From Xanthostigma xanthostigma (lineage: Eukaryota > Arthropoda > Insecta > Raphidioptera > Raphidiidae): a DNA stretch of 64,000 nt. Where the stretch lies: NCBI GenBank assembly GCA_963575645.1, contig OY754473.1, positions 2,728,001-2,792,000 on the forward strand, written 5' to 3'. Below, in pieces: positions 63,893-64,000 of this stretch (positions are counted from its first letter, which is position 1; the number at the start of each line of letters is the position of its first letter). The notes under the pieces were generated by a model. That model did no database searches, was not told the DNA's origin, and saw only the letters and a program-made list of their open reading frames with translations. The position numbers and the translations under genes are program-made.

Positions 63893-64000
63893 TAGTGATG
63901 TGTCGCTCCTGAACGAGTTGTTCATACGACTCCCTTCTCGGAGCGGAGCGAGTCGGTCTTTTTTTTGTGAATGACTCACTCTGGGCGCCATTGATCTGTG
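63893..64000. mobile_element. hAT family 1, cut by the window edge
   Basis: Begins TAGTGATGTGTCGCTC and follows the 7897 element (TCGGAGCGGAGCGAGTCG, GTGAATGACTCAC) to the end of the window. Confidence 0.8.

Overview
The window reads as nuclear DNA of an arthropod, most likely an insect. It is AT-rich and has no convincing complete host gene. It is filled with Helitrons, hAT, Tc1/mariner/pogo, PIF/Harbinger-like and TTAA-flanked elements, a tRNA-derived SINE, LINE fragments, Penelope-type pieces with hammerhead-like ribozyme cores, LTR fossils, and many foldback (palindromic) elements. Helitrons with a 5' TCTATACTAATA-type start and a 3' CTAG end, and SINE tails of (ATT)n, are familiar from insect genomes. 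The species cannot be named from this sequence. Most short open frames are repeat-derived or chance.

Layout. 0-5 kb: a TA-flanked foldback MITE, three copies of a high-copy repeat of about 0.6-0.95 kb (here the ACCATTCC family), and a mariner-type element. 5.3-7.7 kb: a TTAA-flanked element split by a SINE with a 14-bp target duplication; Helitrons sit in the SINE tail and a pogo/Tigger derivative sits in one Helitron. 7.9-18.5 kb: hAT elements with 8-bp duplications, a 687-bp foldback, a solo LTR, a further Helitron with a nested hAT, and a mariner-type element with a transposase remnant. 18.7-21 kb: a Helitron inside an opposite-strand copy of its own family; the inner one carries a 1.04-kb palindrome with THAP-like coding remnants. 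21-27.5 kb: more copies of the dispersed families and a Helitron carrying a tRNA-Lys-like sequence. 27.5-30 kb: the best candidate for host sequence (one possible exon), hit by a Harbinger-like MITE and by a TIR element that encodes a SAP-like domain. 30-34 kb: LTR fossil pieces, Penelope-type ribozyme pieces, and the end of a Helitron helicase. 34-50 kb: mixed MITEs, a solo LTR, a LINE RNase H fragment and two hATs. 49.2-50.5 kb: an RTE-like LINE inside a SINE. 50-64 kb: foldbacks, a 77-bp triplet repeat, a roughly 134-bp tandem array, a large hAT, a Helitron with a tRNA-like segment, a mariner transposase fragment, a hAT inside a palindromic family, and a LINE fragment between satellite-like units.

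The genes do not form a pathway. What ties the window together is nesting: many insertions can be ordered in time because an uninterrupted copy of the host repeat is present elsewhere in the same window. All classifications were made by eye from termini, target duplications and short peptide motifs; no database search was possible.
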